From an uncultured Coriobacteriales bacterium (lineage in GTDB: Bacteria > Actinomycetota > Coriobacteriia > Coriobacteriales > Atopobiaceae), in the NCBI GenBank assembly GCA_947305035.1, contig CAMZCV010000050.1, forward strand, positions 1 through 6,862: a stretch of DNA of 6,862 nucleotides. Reading direction: 5' to 3'. Within the stretch, counting starts at the first letter, position 1. Each line of letters begins with the position of its first letter. Of the stretch, positions 5,860 to 6,862 are shown in pieces. The position numbers and the translations under genes are program-made. The notes below the pieces were generated by a model that was given only the letters and a program-made list of their open reading frames with translations, was not told where the DNA came from and searched no databases.

Positions 5860-6484
5860 GTTGCACCGCCCCCTCTTCGCACGACAGCGTTATCCACTCG
5901 CCGTCGCCCTTGGTGGACGCCACCTTGTAGGTGACGCCGCGATAGGTGACGGACCGCTCGCCGCACCAGTCGATGGCTCGCAGGGTCAGCTCCACGGTAG
6001 GCCATACGGACTGAGCTCCCGCCTTGCTGTGGGTCTCGGCGCCCATGCGTGCGCGTCTGACGTAGACGGTGGTGTCGGAGTCTGCCGTATCGGCCTCTCC
6101 GCGCTCGTCTCGGGTGACCTTGGTCGCGTGCAGGTCGCACGTGCCATCGCAGGTCAGCTCCGATAGCCAGAGCGTCATGTTCTGCGCGGCGAAGTCCACT
6201 CGCGTCACGTCGTAGGCGGTGCCGTCGACGGCGCAGGTTGTGCCCGCGTCCACGTCTGGAGCCCGTCGCGTTATGACCTTTCGCGTGACCTGCACGCCAT
6301 CGGCCTGTGCGAGCTCCATGTCCTCGGTGCGGAGCCGACTTTGGCGGTACGCGAGGGAGAAGCGCGGTTTCAGGCCGTCGGTGCCCGAGAAGTCCACGCC
6401 GCGCTCTCTGCGGCGCTCCGTCTCCCGCATCACGGAAATGATGCCGTCTGTCGGCGCGAACACCTCGCGCTTTCGCCTAAGCAT
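5849..6484 (-). CDS. Head-closure / stopper-like protein with two apparent related halves
   Basis: The protein has 211 residues from the chosen ATG. By position and pattern it is the head-closure (stopper) component of the neck, which seals the filled capsid and receives the tail. The first half contains RFSLAYRQSRL, a VTRKVITRR strand, then AVDGTAYDVTRVDFAAQNMT. The second half has VELTLRAIDWCGERSVTY, then RGVTYKVASTKGDGEWITL. Both carry the family-like pattern of a beta strand, a G-x-x-Y-x-V turn and a final aromatic-rich strand. SPP1 gp16-like head-closure proteins are usually about 100-120 residues, so this is nearly double. The start is uncertain: an in-frame TTG at 6499 would add five residues, but ATG 6484 has AGGTGG five bases upstream. 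The end overlaps the next gene by 11 bases. It could also be a head-closure domain fused to an unrelated virion domain. Confidence 0.6.
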   Translation of the reverse strand: MLRRKREVFAPTDGIISVMRETERRRERGVDFSGTDGLKPRFSLAYRQSRLRTEDMELAQADGVQVTRKVITRRAPDVDAGTTCAVDGTAYDVTRVDFAAQNMTLWLSELTCDGTCDLHATKVTRDERGEADTADSDTTVYVRRARMGAETHSKAGAQSVWPTVELTLRAIDWCGERSVTYRGVTYKVASTKGDGEWITLSCEEGAVQRGQ

Positions 6485-6788
6485 CTCCACCACCTGCAAT
6501 GTGTCTCAGGTGGCACGCGGCGACCTCTGGGCCGTAGTTGGTCCAGAAGTCGTCTAGTGCGTTGGAGAACTCGTAAAGGCACGCGTTGAGGAAGAGCGGC
6601 CACTCCTGCTCGCCTGGGACGAACAGGTGGTCGCTCTCAAGTCCGCACCGAGCCGCGAGGGCGGGGGACACCGAAGCTATCACGTCACGGACGCGGGCCT
6701 CGGTGTCGTCATCCTCCCACGTGATGTTGAGCTTGCGCCGCACGGCGTCGTATTGGTCGAGCATTGCGACCTTGGTATCGTGGTCCAT
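6477..6788 (-). CDS. Head-tail connector protein (gp6/YqbG-type adaptor)
   Basis: This 103-residue acidic, mainly helical protein fits the small connector that docks under the portal ring and starts the neck in HK97/SPP1-like phages. Residues 1-20 form a helix (AMLDQYDAVRRKLNITWEDD), followed by TEARVRDVIAS, a VSPALAARCGL segment, and a hydrophobic helix near 65-90 ending in YGPEVAACHLRH. This order of an N-terminal helix, an acidic D/E-D-T-E turn and a C-terminal helix with a terminal basic patch is typical of the family, whose members are about 90-115 residues. The ATG at 6788 is preceded by GGGGGTGA with a 6-base spacer. The stop overlaps the start of the next gene by 8 bases, which suggests translational coupling. 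The call rests on motif recall and position, with no alignment run. Confidence 0.72.
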   Translation of the reverse strand: MDHDTKVAMLDQYDAVRRKLNITWEDDDTEARVRDVIASVSPALAARCGLESDHLFVPGEQEWPLFLNACLYEFSNALDDFWTNYGPEVAACHLRHIAGGGDA

Positions 6789-6808
6789 GGGCGCTCACCC
6801 CCTAGATG

Positions 6809-6862
6809 CTAGGACTGCTCCTTGGTCTTGACGGTTCCCGCAACCTTGACGTTGAGGTACGC
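6809..6862 (-). CDS. C-terminal end of an upstream virion gene, probably major capsid protein (partial)
   Basis: Only the last 17 codons are in the window. They read AYLNVKVAGTVKTKEQS and end at a TAG (6811-6809). The fragment is too short to identify by sequence. The guess of major capsid protein rests on position: in HK97-like siphovirus operons the capsid gene commonly lies directly before the head-tail connector gene, which starts 20 bases downstream here. A small Ig-like or decoration protein would fit equally well. The frame is supported by a clean stop followed by a ribosome binding site for the next gene. Confidence 0.45.
   Translation of the reverse strand, partial: AYLNVKVAGTVKTKEQS

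Overview
The window is part of the late structural operon of a tailed bacteriophage or prophage with a long, flexible (siphovirus-type) tail. Every supportable gene is on the minus strand, so the operon reads from the right edge to the left edge. The genes are tightly packed: most spacings run from an 11-base overlap to a 20-base gap. GC content is high (about 60% by eye) and Shine-Dalgarno sequences are strong. With a ricin-type repeat resembling those common in secreted proteins of gut Coriobacteriia, this suggests a phage of a high-GC Gram-positive, possibly a coriobacterium. The host assignment is inference.

Layout in transcription order: (1) the last 17 codons of an upstream gene, by position probably the major capsid protein; (2) a head-tail connector; (3) a head-closure (stopper-type) protein that looks like two related halves; (4) an HK97 gp10-type protein; (5) a probable tail terminator; (6) a phi13-family major tail (tube) protein; (7) a 30-base hairpin in the only sizeable intergenic gap; (8) a tail assembly chaperone pair, G and a G-T frameshift fusion, with a T6 slippery run followed by a small hairpin; (9) a 1191-residue tape measure protein; (10) a 47-codon gene encoding exactly one ricin-type beta-trefoil repeat. 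A distal tail protein would be expected next, just beyond the left edge.

The genes form one assembly pathway. The connector, head-closure and gp10-type proteins build the neck on a filled capsid. The terminator and tube protein form the tail shaft. G and G-T load the tape measure, whose length sets tail length. Item 10 lies where tail-tip genes normally begin and may be a small virion lectin.

Most of this is a canonical siphovirus module. The parts most worth a second look are the single-repeat lectin gene, the +1/-2 frameshift cassette, and the hairpin, whose 13 base pairs form completely only in the minus-strand RNA. There is no stretch over 300 bases without a gene, and no tRNA, CRISPR array, insertion sequence, attachment site or convincing promoter.
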